DNA of 5,219 nt from Candidatus Omnitrophota bacterium (GCA_015233705.1 JADFXE010000053.1:1-5219), one strand, 5' to 3'; positions 1-4,986 are shown, counted from the stretch's first letter. Notes: generated by a model from the letters alone, not told the origin. Made by a program: numbers and translations.

Positions 1-1
1 T

Positions 2-61
2 ACTGGCACGGGCACAGGCACGGGGACAGGGACGGGAACAGGCACTGGTACAGGAACCGGA
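2..61 (+). repeat. Tandem 6-nt repeat, ten copies of ACN-GGN encoding Thr-Gly
   Basis: Ten consecutive hexamers of pattern ACNGGN start at positions 2, 8, 14, 20, 26, 32, 38, 44, 50 and 56. Each encodes Thr-Gly. Third codon positions vary freely (act, acg, aca, acc; ggc, ggg, gga, ggt), so the protein pattern is better conserved than the DNA, as expected if the dipeptide is under selection. The array may begin before the window. Confidence 0.95.
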
Positions 62-346
62 ACGGATACGACCACGACGACAGATACGTCTACGACAACG
101 GATACGACCACGACGACAGATACGACCACGGCAACGGATACGTCTACGACGACAGACACAGGCGTATCTTATTGTTTTTGGAATTGGCAATGTCCTGGCG
201 CTGACACGATTTGTTGTGACGGTGCCTGTGTAGATCGAATGAATGACCCGCTGAATTGCGGGAGATGTGGGGCGACATGTAATGCATGGGATGCGCAGGG
301 ACAGTGGATTGGGATAGGCACCTGCCGAAACGGGCAGTGTATATAA
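2..346 (+). CDS. C-terminal part of a secreted or surface protein: Thr-Gly and Thr/Asp repeats followed by a Cys-rich Stig1-like tail (5' partial)
   Basis: An open frame enters from the left edge and ends at TAA 344-346, giving 114 visible residues with no start codon in the window. Residues 1-20 are ten Thr-Gly pairs, and residues 21-50 are five Thr/Asp hexapeptides of the form T-D-T-(T/S)-T-(T/A). A short TDTG bridge leads to a tail with ten cysteines, including a CC pair and a DPLNCGRCGATC segment near residues 82-93. That segment resembles the DPxNCGxCGxxC signature of stigma-specific Stig1-like repeats found in bacterial surface proteins. The even number of cysteines suggests a disulfide-bonded domain outside the cytoplasm, and the Thr-rich part looks like an extended stalk or linker, possibly glycosylated. 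That is inference, because the N-terminus and any signal peptide lie outside the window. The reading frame is supported by perfect phasing of the repeats and by the cysteine spacing. The specific function is unknown. Confidence 0.8.
   Translation, partial: TGTGTGTGTGTGTGTGTGTGTDTTTTTDTSTTTDTTTTTDTTTATDTSTTTDTGVSYCFWNWQCPGADTICCDGACVDRMNDPLNCGRCGATCNAWDAQGQWIGIGTCRNGQCI
62..151 (+). repeat. Tandem 18-nt repeat, five copies encoding a Thr/Asp hexapeptide
   Basis: Units start at 62, 80, 98, 116 and 134, and a partial sixth unit (TDTG) starts at 152. The encoded units are TDTTTT, TDTSTT, TDTTTT, TDTTTA and TDTSTT. Units 1 and 3 are identical at the DNA level, and the others differ at only a few positions. 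This near-identity, unlike the degenerate Thr-Gly array before it, suggests recent duplication by slippage or unequal exchange. Confidence 0.93.
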
Positions 347-494
347 ATTACTCATGCTGGAATGATTGTTTCGCTGAATTTAATCGCACGCCGCCTTCTA
401 CTAGTGAGACAATGGTCAGGAATTACGCTTGCGGGGGTGATTGCGGGTAATCAGCTCCTTTATTTTTCCTATTACGTATTGTTTGATCTTATGC

Positions 495-534
495 CGGCCT
501 CCAGGTCAGCTCTCCTGGAGGCCGTTGTATATTC
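495..534 (+). terminator. Putative intrinsic terminator: 11-bp hairpin with a weak T-rich tail
   Basis: CGGCCTCCAGG (495-505) pairs perfectly with CCTGGAGGCCG (514-524) around an 8-nt loop. On the plus strand a T-rich but interrupted tail (ttgtatatt) follows. The stem is strong enough for an intrinsic terminator of the upstream cysteine-rich gene, though it lies about 150 bases past that stop codon and lacks a clean U-run. On the minus strand no T-run follows the stem. It could instead be a structured 3' end or an unrelated palindrome. Confidence 0.5.
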
Positions 535-595
535 CACAGCACGGAGTTTAGCTCAGGCAAGGTAATGGATGCCTGCATCCGACCAATAATAAAGC

Positions 596-624
596 TTGCA
601 GGGGCAATTGAGCCCTCATATAAT
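596..624 (+). promoter_or_regulatory. Sigma70-like promoter for the thioredoxin-panD-def-lipA cluster
   Basis: A perfect TATAAT lies at 619-624. A partial -35 match, TTGCAG, lies at 596-601 with a 17-bp spacer. A start site near 631 would give a leader of about 20 nt carrying the Shine-Dalgarno at 641-646. The spacer contains a short inverted repeat, GGGC-N6-GCCC (602-615), which could be an operator or could be chance. The -10 and its distance to the gene are convincing, while the -35 is weak. Confidence 0.6.
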
Positions 625-640
625 CATTTTCTTTAATAGG

Positions 641-646
641 GGAGGT
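641..646 (+). promoter_or_regulatory. Shine-Dalgarno GGAGGT for the thioredoxin gene
   Basis: GGAGGT (641-646) is a full match to the anti-Shine-Dalgarno core, and ends four bases before ATG 651. It fixes 651 as a strong start. A second in-frame ATG at 666 would be 19 bases downstream, too far for good use. Confidence 0.75.
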
Positions 647-650
647 CATT

Positions 651-974
651 ATGGGCGCAGCGATCATGGTCAATGAAGGCAATTTTGAGGCCGAAGTGCT
701 GAAGTCCGGCATCCCGGTCCTGGTCGATTTCTGGGCCGAATGGTGCGGCCCGTGCCGCATGCTTCTGCCCATCGTCGAGGAGCTGGCGGTCGAGCTGCAG
801 GGCAAGGTCAAGGTCTGCAAGGTCAATGTCGATGAAGCCCAGGAGCTGGCCGCGAATTTTAATGTCATGTCCATTCCGACGCTGATCATTTTCAGGAACG
901 GCGCGCCGGTCGACCAGCTGGTCGGCGGCATGCCCAAGACCAAGCTGCTGGAAAAGTTGAAAGTTCACATGTAA
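651..974 (+). CDS. trxA: Thioredoxin
   Basis: This 107-residue protein has the full thioredoxin fold signature and family-typical length. It carries the redox motif WCGPC at residues 31-35 (catalytic Cys32 and Cys35), the buried Asp26 in the VDFWAEW strand, Pro40 in the following helix, and the cis-proline in SIPT at Pro76. The glycines of the C-terminal strand (VGGMPK) are also present. There is no signal peptide, so it should act in the cytoplasm as a general protein disulfide reductant fed by thioredoxin reductase. One extra cysteine, Cys56, lies outside the active site. ATG 651 is chosen because GGAGGT sits just upstream. It is the first gene after the promoter, and panD follows after nine bases with its Shine-Dalgarno fused to the thioredoxin stop (TAAGGAG), so the two are almost certainly co-transcribed. 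The family call is very secure; equivalence to the main cellular TrxA is likely but not proven. Confidence 0.95.
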   Translation: MGAAIMVNEGNFEAEVLKSGIPVLVDFWAEWCGPCRMLLPIVEELAVELQGKVKVCKVNVDEAQELAANFNVMSIPTLIIFRNGAPVDQLVGGMPKTKLLEKLKVHM

Positions 975-983
975 GGAGTCAGG

Positions 984-1334
984 ATGTTGATCACTTTTTG
1001 CAAATCCAAGATTGCCCACGCCCGCATCACGCAGGCCGAACTGTATTACGAGGGCAGCATCACCATTGACGAGGCCGTGATCCAGGCCGTGGGGATCCTT
1101 CCCGGCGAGAAGGTCGAGGTCCTCAACATCAATAACGGCGCGCGCCTGGAAACCTACGTGATCGCCGGCAAGGCCCACTCCGGCCAGATCTGCCTCAACG
1201 GTCCGGCGGCCCGCCTGGGTTATGTGGGAGACAAGCTCATCATCATCAGTTATGCTCTTCTGACGCCTGAAGAAGCCAGGGGCATGAAGACCAAAGCCAT
1301 CTATCTCGACGATGCCAACAAAATTAAAGCTTAG
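984..1334 (+). CDS. panD: Aspartate 1-decarboxylase proenzyme
   Basis: PanD converts L-aspartate to beta-alanine and CO2 for pantothenate and CoA synthesis in the cytoplasm. It is made as a proenzyme that self-cleaves between Gly24 and Ser25, leaving a pyruvoyl group on the new N-terminus of the larger fragment. The 116-residue protein shows YEGS at 22-25 with the cleavage site exactly at 24/25. It also has Lys9, the NNGARLETY block with Arg54, Thr57 and Tyr58, and the LNGPAAR block with Asn72 and Gly73. Where E. coli and several other PanD proteins have His11 within a KIHR or KLHR segment, this one reads KIAHARIT, so position 11 is Ala with a His at 12. It starts nine bases after trxA with the Shine-Dalgarno AAGGAG (973-978), and its end overlaps def by 23 bases. 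The usual partners panB and panC are not in the window. Confidence 0.96.
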   Translation: MLITFCKSKIAHARITQAELYYEGSITIDEAVIQAVGILPGEKVEVLNINNGARLETYVIAGKAHSGQICLNGPAARLGYVGDKLIIISYALLTPEEARGMKTKAIYLDDANKIKA

Positions 1335-1842
1335 ATACTACGGCGATCCGGTCCTGCGCAAGGTGGCCCGTCCGGTCAAGGAGGTCGGGGCGGCCGAGCG
1401 TTTCCTGATCAAGGAGATGATCCGGGCCATGTATGAGTTTGACGGTTCGGGGCTGGCCGCGGTCCAGATCGGAATCGAGGAGCAGATCTTTGTGGCTGAC
1501 ATCGGCGAAGGCCCGTTCGCGGTCGTCAATCCCGAGATCCTCAAGAAGTCTGTCACGGAATCGGTCGTCGAGGAAGGCTGTCTCAGCCTGCCGGGTATCC
1601 GGGTCAATGTCCGCCGGCCAGAGGCGATCGTGGTCCGTTACCGGAACGAGTTCGGCCAGCTGATCGAGCGGGAATTCTCCGCACTTTTCGCCCGGGTCTT
1701 TCAGCACGAGACCGACCATCTTTTGGGTCGCATGCTCATCGACTACGCGAGCAAGGCCGAGAAAGAAAAATATCAGGACCAGCTTGCCGCGCTCGAGGCC
1801 TTGAGCCGTAAACCGGTGTCACGAGGCAAGGCGCATGTCTGA
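1312..1842 (+). CDS. def: Peptide deformylase
   Basis: Deformylase removes the formyl group from the initiator methionine of nascent proteins, using a bound metal ion, usually Fe2+. All three family motifs are present in this 176-residue protein: GSGLAAVQIG at 45-54 with Gln52, EGCLS at 88-92 with metal ligand Cys90, and QHETDH at 131-136 with metal ligands His132 and His136 and catalytic Glu133. The N-terminal LRYYGDPVLRK is also typical. In motif 1 the usual GLAAPQ proline is replaced by Val51. No methionine aminopeptidase or fmt gene is adjacent. ATG 1312 is the only usable start that keeps the conserved N-terminus; it lies inside the last codons of panD and lacks a clear Shine-Dalgarno, so translation is probably coupled to panD. 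The stop overlaps lipA by eight bases. Function is well supported, and the exact start is slightly less so. Confidence 0.95.
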   Translation: MPTKLKLRYYGDPVLRKVARPVKEVGAAERFLIKEMIRAMYEFDGSGLAAVQIGIEEQIFVADIGEGPFAVVNPEILKKSVTESVVEEGCLSLPGIRVNVRRPEAIVVRYRNEFGQLIEREFSALFARVFQHETDHLLGRMLIDYASKAEKEKYQDQLAALEALSRKPVSRGKAHV

Positions 1843-2743
1843 GTCGTGCGGCTGTTCCAAACAAAGTCTTCCTGAGTGGTTTCGCCAGGAAGTGCCTGAT
1901 CCCAAGGCGCTGGGCGAGATGCGCGGACTTTTGCGCGAGCGGAACCTGCACACAGTCTGCGAGGGTGCGCATTGTCCCAACATGGGCCAGTGCTGGAAAA
2001 AAGGCACCGCGACCATGATGATCCTCGGCGACACCTGCACGCGCCGCTGCCGGTTCTGTGCGGTGGACAGCGGCGAACCCTCCGCGGTCGATCAGGATGA
2101 GCCGCTGCAGGTCGCGGATGCGGTTCGTCACCTGGGGCTTAAATATGTGGTCGTGACTTCCGTGACGCGCGATGACCTGCCGGATGAAGGCGCAGGTCAG
2201 TTCGCCCGTACGGTGCGTGCGATCAAGGATGTGAACCCGCGGGTCGGGGTGGAAGTTTTGATCCCTGACCTGTCGGCTGAGGAAGGATTGATCCGCCGGG
2301 TCATCGAGTCTGGCCCCGACGTTGTTGGGCATAACTTGGAAACAGTGCGCCGGCTTTCGCCGCACATGCGTTCGCGCGCGGACCATGACCGTTCACTTCT
2401 GACCTTGCGGACAGCGCGCCGGCTTTCGGCAAAAGTTCTGGTCAAATCAGGTTTCATGGTCGGCTTGGGCGAGAGTGATGATGAGGTTTTATCGACGCTG
2501 CGGGAACTGAAGGGGGCAGGCTGCGATATCGTGACTATTGGCCAGTATCTGGCGCCGTCGAAGGATGCGCGGCACGCACCGGTCGAGCGGTTCGTGACGC
2601 CCGAGGCATTCAGCCGTTATCGCGAGGAAGGTCTTAGGATCGGCATCAAGTTTGTGCATTCCGGACCGCTGGTACGCAGTTCTTACCTGGCGGAAGAGGG
2701 ATTTAATTGTTGTCAGAGCGCGGGGGAGGCGCTGGTCGGATGA
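1835..2743 (+). CDS. lipA: Lipoyl synthase (radical SAM)
   Basis: LipA inserts two sulfur atoms into protein-bound octanoyl groups to make the lipoyl cofactor of 2-oxoacid dehydrogenases and the glycine cleavage system. The 302-residue protein has both iron-sulfur sites. The auxiliary, sacrificial cluster has the family-specific CX4CX5C pattern (Cys42, Cys47, Cys53) and the C-terminal RSSY motif at 281-284, which supplies a serine ligand. The radical SAM cluster has CX3CX2C (Cys68, Cys72, Cys75). Other family blocks are VVVTSVTRDDLPDEGA and VGHNLETV. Length is normal. ATG 1835 overlaps the def stop by eight bases, with GAGG at 1823-1826 as a suitable ribosome site. Extra cysteines occur at the ends: Cys5 and Cys7 in a CGC, and Cys292-Cys293. 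No lipB or lplA is visible here, so the source of the octanoyl group must be encoded elsewhere. The stop overlaps the next start as ATGA. Confidence 0.97.
   Translation: MSESCGCSKQSLPEWFRQEVPDPKALGEMRGLLRERNLHTVCEGAHCPNMGQCWKKGTATMMILGDTCTRRCRFCAVDSGEPSAVDQDEPLQVADAVRHLGLKYVVVTSVTRDDLPDEGAGQFARTVRAIKDVNPRVGVEVLIPDLSAEEGLIRRVIESGPDVVGHNLETVRRLSPHMRSRADHDRSLLTLRTARRLSAKVLVKSGFMVGLGESDDEVLSTLRELKGAGCDIVTIGQYLAPSKDARHAPVERFVTPEAFSRYREEGLRIGIKFVHSGPLVRSSYLAEEGFNCCQSAGEALVG
2722..2729 (+). promoter_or_regulatory. Shine-Dalgarno that decides the flippase-like gene start
   Basis: GGGGGAGG at 2722-2729 lies ten bases before ATG 2740, within the end of lipA. An in-frame TTG at 2707 would give 11 more residues but lies upstream of this site, and its extra residues (Gly-rich, SERGGGAGR) do not look like a conserved N-terminus. 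ATG 2740, overlapping the lipA TGA as ATGA, is therefore preferred. Confidence 0.7.
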
Positions 2744-3720
2744 AACACGTCGTTAAAGATATGCTGTCTTTTCTTGGGCGACTGGCGCTGAGCGCCGCTC
2801 TGATGGCCTGGCTTTTTACCCAGATCGACTGGAAAGATATCACGACCGCGGTCAGGGGCGCTGATCCGGTCTTGTTGTTTTGGGCGTTTGTTGTGACCGT
2901 GGCCATCCAGTTTGTTGTCCTGTGGCGTTGGGCCATTTTCATGTGGGCGCTCAATCTCCAGGCGCCGCTTGGCCAGGTCTGTCGGTATTTCTTTATCGGC
3001 CTTTTTTGCAATCTGTTCCTTCCGACGTCCATCGGCGGGGACGTGGTCAAGGCCATCGGTCTGTCGCGCGGCGTGGGGCAGAAGCCCAAGGTCTTTGCCT
3101 CGGTGGTTCTGGACCGGTTGAGCGGATTTGCGGGACTTGTGATTGTGGCGCTGTTGGCGTATGTCGTCGGGACCAGGATCGTGGATGCGCCGTCGGTGCT
3201 CGTTCCTATCGTAGTTTTGACCGTGCTGTCGGTCACGATCGGCGGGATCCTTTTCAGCCGGCGGATCTATGCGATCGGCTGCCGGGTGTTCCACAAGATC
3301 CCTAAGGCCCACAAGGCGCTGTTGGACATGCATAACGACGTGCTTCTGATGACCGGGCGCAAGCGGACCGGGTTTGGCTGCATCGCACTGTCGTGCTTGA
3401 TCCAGATCTTGGGTGCGTTCCTGTATTATCTGATCGGCCGGGCGCTTCATCTGGAGGCCAGCTTTCTGCATTATTTGATCTTTGCGCCGATCGTGGGCGC
3501 CATCACGTTTTTGCCGTCGATCGGGGGCTTAGGCGTGCGCGAGGTCGGCTGGGTGTATTTTCTGGCCAAGGTCGGCGTGGACAAGGGCGCGGCGGCGAGC
3601 CTGAGCCTGATCAGTTTCTTTTTTGTCATCATCTGCGGACTTATCGGCGGGGTCGTTTATGTCACGACAGTTTCTGATCGACGGATACAATCTGATCCGC
3701 AAGGACCCGCGGCTGACTGA
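2740..3720 (+). CDS. Flippase-like integral membrane protein (YbhN / UPF0104, LPG synthase TM-domain family)
   Basis: This 326-residue protein is strongly hydrophobic, with likely membrane segments near residues 9-28, 43-68, 84-100, 130-145, 152-172, 212-233, 243-263 and 285-308. It carries the hallmark blocks of the family related to the flippase part of lysylphosphatidylglycerol synthases: NLFLPTSIGGD at 91-101 followed by Lys104, LDRLSGF at 124-130, and PSIGGLGVREVGW at 259-271. No soluble synthase or glycosyltransferase domain is attached. Members are thought to move or handle lipids or lipid-linked intermediates in the inner membrane, but the substrate here cannot be told. ATG 2740 overlaps the lipA stop by four bases. 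The last twenty residues (307-326) lie beyond the final membrane segment and are encoded in the 62 bases shared with the next gene. They are polar, unlike the rest, and may be a by-product of stop-codon loss. The family call is firm; function is open. Confidence 0.88.
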   Translation: MKHVVKDMLSFLGRLALSAALMAWLFTQIDWKDITTAVRGADPVLLFWAFVVTVAIQFVVLWRWAIFMWALNLQAPLGQVCRYFFIGLFCNLFLPTSIGGDVVKAIGLSRGVGQKPKVFASVVLDRLSGFAGLVIVALLAYVVGTRIVDAPSVLVPIVVLTVLSVTIGGILFSRRIYAIGCRVFHKIPKAHKALLDMHNDVLLMTGRKRTGFGCIALSCLIQILGAFLYYLIGRALHLEASFLHYLIFAPIVGAITFLPSIGGLGVREVGWVYFLAKVGVDKGAAASLSLISFFFVIICGLIGGVVYVTTVSDRRIQSDPQGPAAD

Positions 3721-4168
3721 GCTGTCCCTTGAGGGCGGCCGCGCCGGGCTTATCCGGTTCATCCAGGACGCCCGTCCGCACGGCAGTCCCCGCAATATCA
3801 TCACAGTGGTCTTTGACGGTCAGGAAGGCATTGAGTCCTTTCCGTCGCCGGCCGGGGTGACGGTCATCTTTTCCAGAGGCGAGAGTGCGGATGATGTGAT
3901 CAAGCGCATGGCCGAGGACTGCTCGCGCCCGGCGGAGATGATCGTTGTCACCGACGACCGCGACCTGGGACATTTTTGCCGTTCCATGGGCGCAGAGGTC
4001 TGGAGCGTGACGCAATTCTTTGCCAAGGGAAAGCGCAGCGCACAGAAATCGCTCGTCGGTGGTTGCTCAGGCGCTCCGGCCAAGGGCGAGGCCAAGGTCA
4101 TCGGGCATGTCTTTGAGGACCGGATCAACCGCGAGCTGCGCGGCCTGTGGCTGGGCAAGGGGAAATAA
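3659..4168 (+). CDS. NYN-domain protein, YacP-like (predicted RNase)
   Basis: The 169-residue protein opens with FLIDGYNLI at residues 5-13, the classic start of the NYN domain of YacP/Rae1-like nucleases, a PIN-like fold. Acidic residues expected at the metal site are present: Asp8 (with Asn11), Asp53 in VVFDG, Asp78-Asp79 in ESADDVI, and Asp99-Asp100 with Asp102 in VTDDRDL. In the Bacillus homolog Rae1 this fold cuts mRNA on the ribosome. Whether this protein does so is inference. The C-terminal ~45 residues after the domain are basic (K/R-rich with a GGC-SGAPAKGEAK stretch) and could touch RNA. ATG 3659 is chosen because it directly precedes the domain. An earlier in-frame ATG (3623) would add twelve residues unlike the family. 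The gene overlaps the flippase-like gene by 62 bases and has only a weak GGGG ribosome site, so it probably relies on coupled translation. It is the last gene before a 53-base gap. Confidence 0.88.
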   Translation: MSRQFLIDGYNLIRKDPRLTELSLEGGRAGLIRFIQDARPHGSPRNIITVVFDGQEGIESFPSPAGVTVIFSRGESADDVIKRMAEDCSRPAEMIVVTDDRDLGHFCRSMGAEVWSVTQFFAKGKRSAQKSLVGGCSGAPAKGEAKVIGHVFEDRINRELRGLWLGKGK

Positions 4169-4181
4169 ACCCTATCATTCT

Positions 4182-4210
4182 TCGTCAGAGTTCAATATCT
4201 TCGCTATAAT
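4182..4210 (+). promoter_or_regulatory. Putative sigma70-like promoter directly in front of the mlaE-like gene
   Basis: A perfect TATAAT lies at 4205-4210. A -35-like TCGTCA (four of six matches to TTGACA) lies at 4182-4187 with a 17-bp spacer, all inside the 53-base gap. A start site about seven bases past the -10 would fall near 4217, only some five bases before ATG 4222, so the mRNA would be nearly leaderless. The -10 overlaps an inverted repeat, ATGAT-cagga-ATCAT (4209-4223). Confidence 0.5.
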
Positions 4211-4221
4211 GATCAGGAATC

Positions 4222-4986
4222 ATGAGAAAAGCATTTCGTGACCTCATAGCGCGTTTCGGGCAGGCCGCGATGTTCATGGCGGACGTCCTGGGTTGCGTTC
4301 TGCGCGGGCGCATCCGCTGGCCCGAGGTCATGAAACAGATCTACGAGCAGGGCGTGCAGTCGCTGCTTATCGTGATGCTGGCCTCTTTCGCGTCGGGCGC
4401 GGTTCTGGCCATGCAGGCGCGGGTCACGATGGAGCGTTTCGGCGCCAAGGAGTTCATCGCTCAGCTTGTTGCGCTTTCTTTGGTCCGTGAATTGAGCCCG
4501 GTCTTTACCGCGCTGGTTTTCTCCGGAAAGTCCGGCGCTGGCATGGCCTCTGAGCTGGGGACCATGAGCGTTAATAATCAGATCCAGGCCACCCGGACGC
4601 TGGGCGTTGACCCGATCGAGTTTCTGGTCGTCCCGCGGATGATCGCCTGTTTTCTCGTGCTGCCGCTTCTGGTCGTGATCTCGGAATTGGTCGGGATCTG
4701 GGGCGGGTATCTGATCGTGGTCACCGAGGCGCATATTCCCGGATCCTATTATGTTTCGCAGACGATCGACGCTGTGGGTTATGTGGATTTCTTCAGCGGT
4801 TTCTCCAAGGTCTTTGTTTTTGCGATCCTGATCGGTTGGATCGCCTGTTTCCAGGGGTTCTTCACCGACGGCGGTTCGCTGGGTGTCGGGCGTTTTACGA
4901 CGAGGGCGGTCGCACTGTGTTATATTTCGGTGATCGTGGCCAATACGATCCTGACCAAGTTCATCATGACGTTCTGGGGGTTTTGA
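4222..4986 (+). CDS. mlaE: MlaE-family ABC transporter permease (phospholipid / envelope lipid transport)
   Basis: The 254-residue membrane protein has family-typical length. It also has the MlaE core ELSPVFTALVFSGKSGAG-MASELGTM at residues 90-115, followed by VNNQIQATRTLGVDPIEFLVVPR, matching the conserved region of the MlaE/TTG2B/YrbE permeases. An N-terminal amphipathic stretch with RWPEVMKQIYEQGVQSL precedes the first membrane segment (about 48-66). Further segments lie near 140-170, 195-215 and 230-252. In the Mla system the permease works in the inner membrane with an ATPase (MlaF) and a periplasmic lipid-binding MCE protein (MlaD) to move phospholipids between membranes. Relative to common versions, the core reads SGKSGAG rather than AGRVGAG, and QIQATRTLG rather than QIDALRxMG. 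AGGA at 4215-4218 is close to ATG 4222, with only three bases between. A lipoprotein gene follows after one base. Family is certain, the specific substrate is not. Confidence 0.93.
   Translation: MRKAFRDLIARFGQAAMFMADVLGCVLRGRIRWPEVMKQIYEQGVQSLLIVMLASFASGAVLAMQARVTMERFGAKEFIAQLVALSLVRELSPVFTALVFSGKSGAGMASELGTMSVNNQIQATRTLGVDPIEFLVVPRMIACFLVLPLLVVISELVGIWGGYLIVVTEAHIPGSYYVSQTIDAVGYVDFFSGFSKVFVFAILIGWIACFQGFFTDGGSLGVGRFTTRAVALCYISVIVANTILTKFIMTFWGF

Larger units (their letters stand above)
347..650. other. 304-base intergenic region without a convincing gene
   Basis: This stretch separates the cysteine-rich gene from the thioredoxin gene. It holds a strong 11-bp hairpin (495-524), a small perfect hairpin GGATG-CCTG-CATCC (567-580), and a promoter plus Shine-Dalgarno for the downstream cluster (596-646). 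A 67-codon open frame at 362-565 lacks a good ribosome binding site, uses codons rare in the neighbouring genes (CTA, TTA, AGA), and runs through the hairpin, so I do not call it as a gene. The region is more AT-rich than the cluster to its right. No RNA gene could be supported. Confidence 0.7.

Noticed and set aside
2..163. CRISPR array as an explanation of the left-edge repeats
   Set aside because: The repeats are short, directly adjacent without spacers, in phase with codons, and part of an open frame that continues into a cysteine-rich domain.
362..565. A 67-codon plus-strand open frame with a hydrophobic middle
   Set aside because: It has no convincing ribosome site, uses codons rare in the neighbouring genes (CTA, TTA, AGA), and runs through the strong 495-524 hairpin. 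It is more likely chance in an AT-richer gap, though a small membrane peptide cannot be fully excluded.
549..581. A tRNA-like D-arm string (TTTAGCTCAGGCAAGGTA) in the gap before the thioredoxin gene
   Set aside because: The second half of the D stem, an anticodon arm and a TTCGA-type T loop are missing, and no acceptor stem can be paired. It does not fold as a tRNA.
1736..2386. A 216-codon minus-strand open frame spanning def and lipA
   Set aside because: It crosses the boundary of two well-recognised plus-strand genes and shows no recognisable domain, so it is a shadow frame.
2707..2739. TTG 2707 as an upstream start for the flippase-like gene
   Set aside because: The Shine-Dalgarno at 2722-2729 lies downstream of it and serves ATG 2740. 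The added residues are Gly/Arg-rich and look like lipA read in another frame.
2713..3471. A long minus-strand open frame (252 codons) opposite the flippase-like gene
   Set aside because: It is very rich in Arg, Gln, His, Asp and Pro with no family features, as expected for the complement of a GC-rich membrane-protein gene. The plus-strand frame has clear family motifs.
3623..3658. ATG 3623 as an upstream start for the NYN gene
   Set aside because: It would add twelve Ser/Ala-rich residues before the conserved FLIDGYN start and enlarge the overlap to 98 bases. ATG 3659 fits the family N-terminus.
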